Positions 28,455 to 36,242 of a stretch of DNA of 64,000 nt are shown piece by piece. Source of the DNA: Legionella steigerwaltii. Lineage in GTDB: Bacteria; Pseudomonadota; Gammaproteobacteria; Legionellales; Legionellaceae. The stretch is from NCBI RefSeq assembly GCF_001468065.1, contig NZ_LNYZ01000009.1, forward strand, positions 1 to 64,000. Reading direction: 5' to 3'. The notes beneath the pieces were generated by a model. That model was not told the DNA's origin and did no database searches. It worked only from the letters and a program-made list of their open reading frames with translations. Within the stretch, counting starts at the first letter, position 1. Each line of letters opens with the position of its first letter. The position numbers and the translations under genes were made by a program.

Positions 28455-29627
28455 CTACTTTTGTGAATGCAGCCATTGGGCTAATGCTTGGATTCCAGCT
28501 TTTAAATCCTCTTCATTTCCTCCAAACGACATACGCACATAACCTTCCTTGCCAAATGCAATTCCTGGCACTAGGGCAACATGCGCTTTTTCCAAAGCTT
28601 GTTTACAAAACTCTTCGGAGTTTTCTTTTTCAAAACCTAAACTTTTTAAGGAAAGAAATGCATAGAGAGACGAACGCGGAAGCTCTATGGTTATGCCAAA
28701 AGCGGTCTGTAAGGCATGAATCATCGTATCCCTTCTTTTTTGCATGCATTGTTGCACCCAGATACTTATATGATTTAATTCGTTTAAGGCCGCTATGGCT
28801 GCCCATTGACTTAAGGTAGTCACGCCACTGGTGCTTTGGCTCACTAACGTGGTTAATGGTTGGATAATGGATTGGGGTGCGAAAACAAAGCCAATTCGCC
28901 AACCCGTCATGGCAAAATTTTTGGAACAACTTTGAATAACAATAACCCTATCCTGAAATTGGGGAAAAGAACCACACGATATATAGGGATGCCCATCGTA
29001 GGTGAGGGCACTGTATACTTCATCCGCAATAACGAGTAGATCATGTTCGTGAGCTACTTGCATTAGTTCGAGAAGCTCGTCTTCAGTATATAAGGCCCCT
29101 GTTGGATTGGTGGCGTTATTCAAAATTAGAAGTTTACTTTGCGAAGTACATGCTTTTTTAAGTGATTGGGGTGTTAATTTCCATCCTTCTGTTTCTTTAG
29201 TGTCAACGATGACAGGATTCCCGCCAAACAACTTAGCCATGGCTGGATAAGATACCCAGTAGGGGGCGGGGATAATCACTTCATCGTTTTGTTGTACTAA
29301 TAACTGCATCAGCAAATAGATTCCAAATTTTCCGCCATTAACGACGAGGCAGCTTTCTTTTTTAAACGAACAACCATAAGTTTTGTTCATCCAAGCACTT
29401 GCCAGATGTCGTAGTTCTGGAATACCTGCTACTGGAGGATAAAGAGTTTGCCCTTGCTCCAGAGCACGTGTGGTCGCATTAACAATTGAGGGATGAGGGA
29501 GTAGTTTGGGCTCACCGGCGCTGAGATTATAAATTTTAATCCCTTCATTTATTTTTTGCTGAGCTAATGAATTAATCACAACAGTCGCAGAATCTCCAGG
29601 TAACGTCTTTTTTATAAAATGATTCAT
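28455..29627 (-). CDS. Class I aminotransferase of the phenylalanine operon
   Basis: The 390-residue protein is a fold-type I, subgroup Iγ-like aminotransferase. Visible are NNATNPTGALY near residue 170, the DEVYS motif near 200 (pyridoxal-binding Asp and Tyr), SCSKNFAMTGWRIG with the PLP-binding Lys near 235, and RMSFGG near 370 with the carboxylate-binding Arg. In this operon it would make the last step, phenylpyruvate to phenylalanine, or convert aspartate/prephenate. It overlaps the preceding chorismate mutase gene by one base (TAATG), indicating coupled translation. Confidence 0.85.
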   Translation of the reverse strand: MNHFIKKTLPGDSATVVINSLAQQKINEGIKIYNLSAGEPKLLPHPSIVNATTRALEQGQTLYPPVAGIPELRHLASAWMNKTYGCSFKKESCLVVNGGKFGIYLLMQLLVQQNDEVIIPAPYWVSYPAMAKLFGGNPVIVDTKETEGWKLTPQSLKKACTSQSKLLILNNATNPTGALYTEDELLELMQVAHEHDLLVIADEVYSALTYDGHPYISCGSFPQFQDRVIVIQSCSKNFAMTGWRIGFVFAPQSIIQPLTTLVSQSTSGVTTLSQWAAIAALNELNHISIWVQQCMQKRRDTMIHALQTAFGITIELPRSSLYAFLSLKSLGFEKENSEEFCKQALEKAHVALVPGIAFGKEGYVRMSFGGNEEDLKAGIQALAQWLHSQK

Positions 29628-29887
29628 TATTTTTGTACCTTTCTAGAGTTGGATAGGATTATTTTGAACAAACGATTAATAAATTCCTCTTGCAAGTGGT
29701 ACTGCTTGGACAAATGATCATAATACTCAAATAATTGTTTTTCGCGCGAGCGGTCCAGTATTTTTTTTCCTTCTTTCGATTTTAAAGCACCGATTTGTTT
29801 CGATAGTTCTTGGCGCTTTGCTAATATTTCAATGATGCATGCATCAGTCTGTTCAATTTGTGTTCTCAATTCTTCGAGTGTAGTCAT
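29627..29887 (-). CDS. Chorismate mutase, AroQ type, stand-alone
   Basis: The 86-residue all-helical protein has the AroQ pattern: LRTQIEQTDACIIEILAKR at the start (active-site Arg in the first helix), KSKEGKKILDRSREKQLFEY in the middle and FINRLFKIILSNSR at the end. It converts chorismate to prephenate. In many bacteria this domain is fused to prephenate dehydratase (PheA); here it is a separate gene placed 10 bp after the dehydratase gene and overlapping the aminotransferase start. Confidence 0.85.
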   Translation of the reverse strand: MTTLEELRTQIEQTDACIIEILAKRQELSKQIGALKSKEGKKILDRSREKQLFEYYDHLSKQYHLQEEFINRLFKIILSNSRKVQK

Positions 29888-29897
29888 GATATTCTCC

Positions 29898-30479
29898 TTA
29901 CCTGAGAAGATTTGTATTGTGATGCTTTTTTACCAAGATAAAAGCGGTTCGATTCGGCTGACTGTCTTGGATCTTTGCCGCTTTTATTTCTAAACCATAC
30001 AGTTCTGCACAACGTGCCGATGCAATGATTGCTGAATGAGGTGGCAATATTCCTTCCGCTAAATCCTTGGCTGCTTTTGCAGTATCAATCCATTCGATGT
30101 GTTCCGTGTTTTTGAATTGTTGTAGAAATTGACGGCATTGGGCAAACCCTTGCGGATGTGACACGATGTGCGTAATTTGATGAGGCTGAATGCCTGGTTT
30201 TACAAGGAGACATTGATTGATTTCATGCCATAGTTCATCAATGGGGGTAAATAAATGTCTGCCCATTGCTTGAAATGCGGGTTTGACCAATCCACCTATA
30301 AGATTTACTACCGGCACTATACCCAGAGCTATGGTTTCATTTTCAATCGCATGCAGAACACCTTCCATATCCAGTAAGTGAACAAGAGTCGGTTCGATTC
30401 CATTTTGTTTGGCATAAACCAAGGCCGCTTCTTCGGAAAATGAACCTGCATCACCAGAAATACCAAATAAAGTACTCAT
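29898..30479 (-). CDS. pheA: Prephenate dehydratase without ACT domain
   Basis: The 193-residue protein matches the prephenate dehydratase domain only: GDAGSFSEEAALVY at the start, IVPVVNLIGG in place of the usual PIENS, SHPQGFAQCRQFL in the middle and PNRTAFILV at the end with the catalytic Thr. The C-terminal ACT domain, which gives feedback inhibition by Phe in most family members, is absent. Control is therefore probably at transcription (see the attenuator upstream). The gene overlaps the DAHP synthase stop by 4 bp (ATGA). Confidence 0.85.
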   Translation of the reverse strand: MSTLFGISGDAGSFSEEAALVYAKQNGIEPTLVHLLDMEGVLHAIENETIALGIVPVVNLIGGLVKPAFQAMGRHLFTPIDELWHEINQCLLVKPGIQPHQITHIVSHPQGFAQCRQFLQQFKNTEHIEWIDTAKAAKDLAEGILPPHSAIIASARCAELYGLEIKAAKIQDSQPNRTAFILVKKHHNTNLLR

Positions 30480-31552
30480 ATCGCCACCTCCATTTCCAAC
30501 TCATTTTTTTCTAAAGAGCGCAACTCAGCGAGCTCTAATAGAAAAGCCTCTGTTTTTTCCCAACTAAGGCATGGATCGGTAATCGATAGCCCACTTAAAT
30601 CAAGGTCTTCTGGATTCATCGCATCAACTTTTTGATTTCCTTCTTTGATAAAACTTTCAACCATAAATCCTTTGACCAATTGTTTTAAATCCGCGTGATT
30701 TCGAATACTTTCTAAAACGTTTAAAGCGATGGAGGGTTGCAGGTGATGATTTTTTTTGCCATCGACCAGGCAATTATCATGGCTGACATCAACAATGATG
30801 GACGGGTTGATGATCTGATGCATGTCCATATGGTGTTTTACTTCTTGAAGATGGGCAATGGAATAATTAGGGGCATGATTGGAGCCGCGTAAAACCATAT
30901 GTGCATGTGGGTTGCCATGTGTTTGTACTTCGTAGCCATCGAATACCGCAACGTGATCATGTTGCGATGCAACAATACTATTGACCCCAATAGCCAATGA
31001 TCCATGAGTGGGGTTTTTTAATCCTACGGCACAATCTAGGGAGGAGGCAAAAATTCGATGTTCCTGATCTTCGGAACTGCGGGCACCAATCGCAACCCAA
31101 GACAGAAGCTCAAGAAATCCTTTGGCATTATGGGTAAACAAAGCTTCATCAGCAATAGGCAGTCCCATTTCGATGACTTTCACCATCATATCTCTGGTGT
31201 ATTTTATTCCTGATGCAATATCTGGAGCAGAAAATAAATCGGGTTGGTTTACAGGACCAGTCCATCCCTTAGTTGTTCGAGGTTTTTGAATGTAAACCCG
31301 CATGATGAGTTTTAATTCATGTTTTACTTTCTCGTTTAATTGCACTAAACGACGCGCATATTCTAGAACCGCTTTTTTCGGCCAAGCAGAGCAAGGTCCT
31401 ACGATCATTAAAAGACGATTATCACGACCTTCTAAAATTGCTTTGACTTCTCTCCGGTCACGGGCAATTTGCTGACGTGCCGAAGGAGATAATGGGATTT
31501 CTCGAATAATTTCTTCTACAGGAGGTAGTTTTTTTAAGATTGAATAGCTCAT
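30476..31552 (-). CDS. DAHP synthase, type I (AroF/G/H class)
   Basis: The protein of about 358 residues is a class I 3-deoxy-D-arabino-heptulosonate 7-phosphate synthase, the first shikimate-pathway enzyme (PEP plus erythrose 4-phosphate). Diagnostic stretches are MIVGPCSAW, RVYIQKPRTTKGWTG, IGARSSEDQEHR with the metal Cys replaced earlier by GPC, LRGSNHAPNY and VDVSHDN. Isozyme specificity is not clear; operon context suggests a Phe-controlled form. AGGAGG lies five bases before ATG 31550-31552, so that start is preferred over 31555. First gene of the four-gene operon. Confidence 0.85.
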   Translation of the reverse strand: MSYSILKKLPPVEEIIREIPLSPSARQQIARDRREVKAILEGRDNRLLMIVGPCSAWPKKAVLEYARRLVQLNEKVKHELKLIMRVYIQKPRTTKGWTGPVNQPDLFSAPDIASGIKYTRDMMVKVIEMGLPIADEALFTHNAKGFLELLSWVAIGARSSEDQEHRIFASSLDCAVGLKNPTHGSLAIGVNSIVASQHDHVAVFDGYEVQTHGNPHAHMVLRGSNHAPNYSIAHLQEVKHHMDMHQIINPSIIVDVSHDNCLVDGKKNHHLQPSIALNVLESIRNHADLKQLVKGFMVESFIKEGNQKVDAMNPEDLDLSGLSITDPCLSWEKTEAFLLELAELRSLEKNELEMEVAI

Positions 31553-31623
31553 CATCCCCTCCTACACGCAGTAAGTATTTTGGATAGATCCGGGGAACAA
31601 GGTGTTCGCGTTTGATGGTGCAT
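31552..31623 (-). CDS. Short reading frame coupled to DAHP synthase
   Basis: A 23-codon frame begins with ATG at 31621-31623, nine bases after GGAG, and its TGA overlaps the first ATG of the DAHP synthase gene. The peptide (starting MHHQTRTPCSPDL) is not Phe-rich. It lies after the attenuator and may couple translation into the operon, or be fortuitous. Confidence 0.35.
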   Translation of the reverse strand: MHHQTRTPCSPDLSKILTACRRG

Positions 31624-31688
31624 GATGGACACTCCTCTTTTGGTTTGTCCAACCCCCATGCTTTTTATCGTCTGGGAATTCGGGTACC

Positions 31689-31714
31689 AAAAACCCCCAG
31701 ACTATGCTGGGGGT
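31689..31714 (-). terminator. Intrinsic terminator of the phe attenuator
   Basis: On the minus strand aacccccag pairs with ctgggggtt around catagt, followed by TTTTT (31689-31693), a textbook intrinsic terminator. The 5' arm (31704-31717) can instead pair with 31735-31747 (GCTGGG-GT-GG in the last codons of the leader peptide), which would prevent the terminator. Two further segments downstream, cgtctggg (31669-31676) and ccaacccccatgc (31649-31661), can pair with the same arms after read-through. Confidence 0.85.
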
Positions 31715-31731
31715 TGGAGTGTTAGTTAATT

Positions 31732-31839
31732 CTACCGACCACCCAGCTCCTGGCTAAAAAAGCTAAAATAAAAGCAAGCAAAGGCTTTTGTGAAACCTGC
31801 TTCTTTATTTAACTTGTGGTGTACGGTAGAAAGAGACAT
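31732..31839 (-). CDS. Phenylalanine leader peptide
   Basis: A 35-codon frame starts at ATG 31837-31839, about 24 bases after the predicted start of transcription, and ends TAG 31732-31734. Its second half contains FACFYFSFF: five Phe and one Tyr in nine codons, and a further Phe just before. Low charged tRNA-Phe would stall a ribosome there, leaving the region 31735-31747 free to pair with the terminator arm. The ribosome-binding site is weak. A longer frame from 31932 exists but its upstream part covers the promoter. Confidence 0.8.
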   Translation of the reverse strand: MSLSTVHHKLNKEAGFTKAFACFYFSFFSQELGGR

Positions 31840-31869
31840 AAAAATTCTGTAAAAAATATTTGTATTATT

Positions 31870-31898
31870 ACTATACAGTTTTGTGACGCTCATGTCAA
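31870..31898 (-). promoter_or_regulatory. Sigma-70 promoter of the phe operon
   Basis: On the minus strand TTGACA (31893-31898) and TATAGT (31870-31875) are separated by exactly 17 bp. The -35 is perfect and the -10 has one mismatch. Transcription should start near 31863, just before the leader peptide. Confidence 0.85.
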
Positions 31899-32078
31899 TA
31901 CCTGTAGTCATTTTGAAGCGATTTGACAGCAAAGAGATGCGGCAGATCGTCCCAGCTGAGGGTTACGAACCCGCTTAGAAATAGTTTTTAAAAACTTATT
32001 TCAATGAACACCAAAGACCACAAATGATAAATAAATATTGGGTTAACCTTTGATATATCAACTACACGCTTAGCAAGC

Positions 32079-32104
32079 CTTGATAAATCGTAGCGTAATC
32101 AAGG
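32079..32104. repeat. Hairpin with cgtagcgta loop
   Basis: ccttgat and atcaagg form a 7-bp stem around aaatcgtagcgta. The loop core matches the hairpin at 23210-23241, while the stem sequence is different. Apart from this the gap 31940-32263 holds no gene that I can support. Confidence 0.5.
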
Positions 32105-32263
32105 TTTTCATTTTCGACAATTCCCTGTTCTAGGTCTATAACTTAAATTAGAGAAAACAATAACCAGAGCATGAAAGTTATTTATTTTTTAATGTTGTAA
32201 GAGTTTATGAGTTTGTAAAGTTTTACTCTAGTAACGTTTATTTTTAGATTATTAAGGGCCATC

Positions 32264-32941
32264 ATGAGAGAAAAATCAAAAAACAATTCTGCTGCACAAC
32301 GCGATTACGTATCCGGAACTCATAACAATATAAAATGGGAACCCCGAGGCCGAGTCGATACCAAAACTCTGACAGTTGCAGTTGAACAATTGGTGTCTCC
32401 GACATTTAGTTCGAAGGCAGATGCGCAAAAAGCATTAAACCAACTGTTGGAGAAAGAGCGGGAGGAGAATAAAGCAGCATATAGTGTTGTGGCGTCAAAA
32501 GAGGCAGGCAAGTTTCGAGTTTTAGTGAGTCTAACTGGTATCAAGAATAGCAAGGCCTTATCAGAGCTTGAAAGGACTGCTATTTTTTTAAATTCTATTT
32601 CGCCCCCTTATATGAAGGATGGGAAATCAATTCAAACCCGCTGGATAGTAGAAAATGACGCATTAATGTGCACTGGCCCCACTGCATACCAAAAGCTCAA
32701 TAGCAATAGTAAAGACACTACACCTAAAATGTTTATAGAGCAGATGCAAACTAACCTTAGCAGAAAGACGGGCTCAGAAGAACTGGGTAGAAAACTCGAG
32801 TCACAGATGAAGAAAGACTATAAACGAGAAGGTACATACCTTTCTTTTGACAAAGATGCATCTATTTTGAAAGAGTTAAGTCAACTCGGACAAAAAAAAT
32901 CGGATGAAAAACAAGAGGTTAGGAGCTATGGACTCCACTAA
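32264..32941 (+). CDS. Hydrophilic protein of unknown function
   Basis: The 225-residue protein is charged and lacks signal or membrane segments. Residues ~30-120 look like a small alpha/beta fold (KTLTVAVEQLV, then AAYSVVASKEAGKFRVLVSL), followed by a helical C-terminal half rich in Lys and Glu (KKSDEKQEVRS at the end). Not recognised. Isolated gene, preceded by a hairpin-containing gap, which with its base composition resembles lineage-specific effector genes. Confidence 0.55.
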   Translation: MREKSKNNSAAQRDYVSGTHNNIKWEPRGRVDTKTLTVAVEQLVSPTFSSKADAQKALNQLLEKEREENKAAYSVVASKEAGKFRVLVSLTGIKNSKALSELERTAIFLNSISPPYMKDGKSIQTRWIVENDALMCTGPTAYQKLNSNSKDTTPKMFIEQMQTNLSRKTGSEELGRKLESQMKKDYKREGTYLSFDKDASILKELSQLGQKKSDEKQEVRSYGLH

Positions 32942-33116
32942 TATAAACCATGCTCTGTTGGGTTTTGTCGAATACAGTTGGTCCACGTTATAATGCCTGC
33001 CAAAGAACAGCAGATAAGGCCATGGGATGATTAGTTATAAAGGACGACATTTTCCAAAAGATTTAATCAGCGGTCCTCATTAAATATCTAGCGCAAAATC
33101 GAAAATTTAAAACAAT

Positions 33117-33175
33117 GGGTCAGGCCTTAAGTTTGAAGAGTAGCAACTGTCTTGAAATAAAATTCAAGACAGTTG
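33117..33175. repeat. MITE end fragment plus 13-bp hairpin
   Basis: gggtcaggcctt at 33117-33128 matches the terminal repeat of the MITE-like elements at 58142 and 59442 but no partner end is near. It is followed by a perfect hairpin, caactgtcttgaa (33144-33156) with ttcaagacagttg (33163-33175), which recurs at 49036-49077. Confidence 0.5.
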
Positions 33176-33213
33176 ATCTGTTTGCGTAAGCGTATCATCT
33201 TGAGTAATGTGCT

Positions 33214-34629
33214 TTATTTGAGGTCATAAGTTTTTTGAGCATCAGGCGGGTGAGCGGAAGAGGGAGACTGAAATCCACTGAATATGCCTATTTGGCTGGC
33301 TTTAGTTTCTTCCTTTTGGGGTTTGTGTAAAGCACATAAAGCAGACTGTAATTGTTTTGCTGCTTGTGCAAAGACCTCAGGGCATTGAGGCAGTACTTTT
33401 TCCCAAGGCTTGTCCTCTAAAGACACAAATAATTTTTGCTCTAAAAGCTCGTCACGAACAATTTGATAGACGATATTCGCCAGATAATTTTTGCCTAATG
33501 AATCACAAACACCTTTTTCTTCAAGATGATTGATAATTTGCTGCAACTCATTTAATTTTGCGGTAATCAATTGACTTTCTTTAAAACTATTAAATAAAGA
33601 GAGCGCCTCTTCGATACCAAAAAAGCTGTATTCAACACCTAATTCGTTGAAGTACTTACCGTCTTGACAGTAAGACGCAGGTCTTTCACCGCGAATCCAA
33701 AATCCTAATTCGGCACACAGTTCAATTGCTTTGTCATCATGAGTAAATAGTTCAAGTTTTTTTACCCTGTTCTCTGTCAATATGGAGTTTAAAGCAAGTC
33801 TTAATGCGGCAGTACAAAGTTTTTTATCATTTTGATAAATTTTAAGATCCTCAAGAAATCCAATATGTTGAATCACACTTTCATCAGGATAATAATCAAA
33901 ATCAAGGACTAGATTCTTATCATGCAACACTTGAATCTTATTGTTTACACGTTGTACGGTTAGATGACTTGGTGTTTGATCTACTAGTGGTGGAAGTTTC
34001 GGTTCATATTTTTTGGAGGCAAGAGATTTTGACTGCTCAAGCAATGCAGAATCAATTATCTTATAACTAAAACGTTCAATAAGATAATAAAGACTTTTTT
34101 GAGCTTCTCCAGAGCGCTGCAACCAATCTGGGAATACTGCCTCTGTTTTATAACCTATTGAATCGGAAAGGTGGAACGCTTTGTTGTTTCCTCCACTTTG
34201 GGTGAAACGAATGCATTTAACTTTGGGATTTTGTTTTACAATGTCTTCAAATTCTTTCCAAAAAACTTTACCATAGCCCTTATTGAGGTACTGACCATCC
34301 ACTCCCATCGAACAAAATTCAGCAACATGTTCATAAGGGCCAGAGAGATATTTAATACGGCGAACGCCAACAATGGTTTCTTTATCATCGATTAAATCGA
34401 CCAGGACATAGACATCACTTTGTTTATTGAGGCGATCAAATGTTGCTTTAAAAGATTCTAAATCTTTTTTGGTAAATGACATCCATTGGATAATATGATC
34501 TTGCATCCATATTTCCCAAACTCGTTGATAATCGCTTTCTTTAACTCGTCTAAGAAAAGGATGTTTAATTTCTATAGGTTCTTGCATGATCTGTATAAAA
34601 AATGAACATTTCTCATGATATAATTTCAT
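33214..34629 (-). CDS. GNAT-type acetyltransferase with a second, degenerate module
   Basis: The 471-residue protein carries a GNAT domain at about residues 20-190, with the acetyl-CoA-binding stretch MGVDGQYLNKGYGKVFWKEF (Q/RxxGxG/A-type YGKV) and a NNKAFHLSDSIGY motif near 150. Residues ~215-350 look like a second GNAT-like fold (CTAALRLALNSIL and AIELCAELGFWIRGE). The last 100 residues are helical with a polar tail. Acceptor unknown. Start uncertain: ATG 34629 or 34587, neither with a clear ribosome-binding site. It could be a secreted acetyltransferase. Confidence 0.7.
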   Translation of the reverse strand: MKLYHEKCSFFIQIMQEPIEIKHPFLRRVKESDYQRVWEIWMQDHIIQWMSFTKKDLESFKATFDRLNKQSDVYVLVDLIDDKETIVGVRRIKYLSGPYEHVAEFCSMGVDGQYLNKGYGKVFWKEFEDIVKQNPKVKCIRFTQSGGNNKAFHLSDSIGYKTEAVFPDWLQRSGEAQKSLYYLIERFSYKIIDSALLEQSKSLASKKYEPKLPPLVDQTPSHLTVQRVNNKIQVLHDKNLVLDFDYYPDESVIQHIGFLEDLKIYQNDKKLCTAALRLALNSILTENRVKKLELFTHDDKAIELCAELGFWIRGERPASYCQDGKYFNELGVEYSFFGIEEALSLFNSFKESQLITAKLNELQQIINHLEEKGVCDSLGKNYLANIVYQIVRDELLEQKLFVSLEDKPWEKVLPQCPEVFAQAAKQLQSALCALHKPQKEETKASQIGIFSGFQSPSSAHPPDAQKTYDLK

Positions 34630-34808
34630 GGGCTAAATGTCAATCACTTAGAATATATTTTGCTCAAAATGAGTGTAAATTAAAATAGCAAGCCGTTGTG
34701 CGGTTCTTATTACACTTACGCGAATACGGCTACGTTACTATGTTGATGCTCTTGCCAGCGACTTATAACAAAGCTATATTTTTAACTCACTTTCCAAAAG
34801 AGTAAGAA

Positions 34809-35918
34809 ATGGCCAAAATAGCGCTTTACCTGGCTGGTGGCGGAGCACGCGGAGCGTATCAGGCTGGGGTGCTCAAAGCGATCAGTACAATTCTTGACTC
34901 AAAACAAATTCCTTTTGACATGCTCACTGGTGCCAGTGTTGGCAGTATTAATGCAGGGGTGTTAGCTGAGAATGCACTGGATTTTTCTGCTGGAGCGAAC
35001 AAGTTAGATGAGTTATGGCGTAATATTACCTGTAATCACATTTTTAAGGCCAGTAATTACGCTCTAAGCAAATCTGCCATGTATAACATGAGCAGTATGT
35101 TGATGAGGCAGCGTCTATTGGGGCATGTTCTTGATACATCACCGTTACAAAAATTTATTAATAACATTATTAATTTTGAGGTCTTAGAACGTGTCATCAA
35201 GAATAAACACTTAGAAATGATGGAGGTGATCAGCAGTTGTTATGAAACTCAGAAAACCATCTCGTTTTATCAGCATCATGCAGACGATTTTGAGGATTGG
35301 AATGATCCGCTGCATAGTAGCCAAAGAGTGAATCTGCAAATGGAATATTTCCTCGCCTCAACTTCCTTACCCTTGTTCTTTCCACCTGCAAAAATAGATG
35401 GGTTTCATTATGGAGATGGCCATGTAGGTTTAGCAGCCCCTCTACGTGGCGCCATTCGTTGCCAAGTGGATAAAATTTTAGTGATTGGCACTCGGAAACT
35501 ACCCGATGTAGAAAACCCAGTGAAATTACAGGGAAGCGATATGGATTTCACACGTGTTTTGGGTAATATGGTCAACGGATTATTTTTAGATAATCTCGAA
35601 CGTGATCTTGAAATGGTTGACCACATGAACACCATGGCTCATATGTTACCCATGGAGAAAAAAGATCATGCCCCTTGGCGACCCATTCAAACCTTACATT
35701 TACGTCCAAGTACGGATATAGCTACTTTGGCTCAATCTCAGTATAACAACATGCCCATGTTACTACGTATGATGCTTAATTTTCTTGGTGCGAAACGTCA
35801 TTCCGGTGATTTACTCAGTTTTCTTTTGTTTGAGAAAAAATTCACCCGCGAATTAATAAAACTAGGTTTTGACGATACGATGGCAGTACATGATTCTGTC
35901 GCGGCTTTTTTTGAATAA
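34809..35918 (+). CDS. Patatin-like phospholipase
   Basis: The 369-residue protein has the patatin fingerprint: oxyanion loop GGGARG (10-15), nucleophile elbow GASVG with Ser43, and the catalytic Asp203 in GDGHVG (DG-x in place of the common DGG). The family cleaves acyl groups from phospholipids or other lipids through a Ser-Asp dyad. No signal peptide is visible, so it is either cytosolic or leaves the cell by another secretion route. Legionella has several secreted patatins; whether this is one cannot be said from sequence. Confidence 0.85.
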   Translation: MAKIALYLAGGGARGAYQAGVLKAISTILDSKQIPFDMLTGASVGSINAGVLAENALDFSAGANKLDELWRNITCNHIFKASNYALSKSAMYNMSSMLMRQRLLGHVLDTSPLQKFINNIINFEVLERVIKNKHLEMMEVISSCYETQKTISFYQHHADDFEDWNDPLHSSQRVNLQMEYFLASTSLPLFFPPAKIDGFHYGDGHVGLAAPLRGAIRCQVDKILVIGTRKLPDVENPVKLQGSDMDFTRVLGNMVNGLFLDNLERDLEMVDHMNTMAHMLPMEKKDHAPWRPIQTLHLRPSTDIATLAQSQYNNMPMLLRMMLNFLGAKRHSGDLLSFLLFEKKFTRELIKLGFDDTMAVHDSVAAFFE

Positions 35919-35946
35919 GAATTCACGTAATGGCGTCAATTTAAAG

Positions 35947-36008
35947 GTAGCCTGGGTGAAGGTCTGAAGGACCGAAACCCGGGTTTCACTTCGTTTCACC
36001 CAGGCTAC
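35947..36008. repeat. REP-like palindrome, gtagcctggg family (copy 3)
   Basis: A complete palindrome from gtagcctgggtgaagg to ttcacccaggctac, with a cccgggt centre. Differs from copy 1 by a single compensable base in the first arm. Confidence 0.8.
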
Positions 36009-36242
36009 AAGTACTAAAGATTTATTACTAGAAGCTTAATAAAGTCGAATTGTGTTCGAGAGCTGAATTAGCTCTATTCTTGTACATGGAAGTGATTTAC
36101 AATCAACAGAAGTAACACTCAATGAGAGCTCATTTTAACGCAGCAAATTTGATGAGTTTTCAAGCTAAAGTCATGCAGGGGAAATAAATTTCTATAGGCA
36201 TCGATTGATTCATCTCAAATAAGTTTAGGAGTAATAAAAACA

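Noticed and set aside
31649-31676. Downstream segments as the primary antiterminator
   Set aside because: They are transcribed after the terminator, so they cannot control termination; the segment 31735-31747 fits that role.
31732-31932. Longer 66-residue reading frame covering the phe leader region
   Set aside because: Its first ATGs lie inside or upstream of the TTGACA/TATAGT promoter, so they would not be in the transcript; only the ATG at 31837-31839 is usable.
31921-31980. tRNA-like stretch with gggttacgaaccc
   Set aside because: The arm resembles a T-arm, but no acceptor, D or anticodon arm can be built around it.
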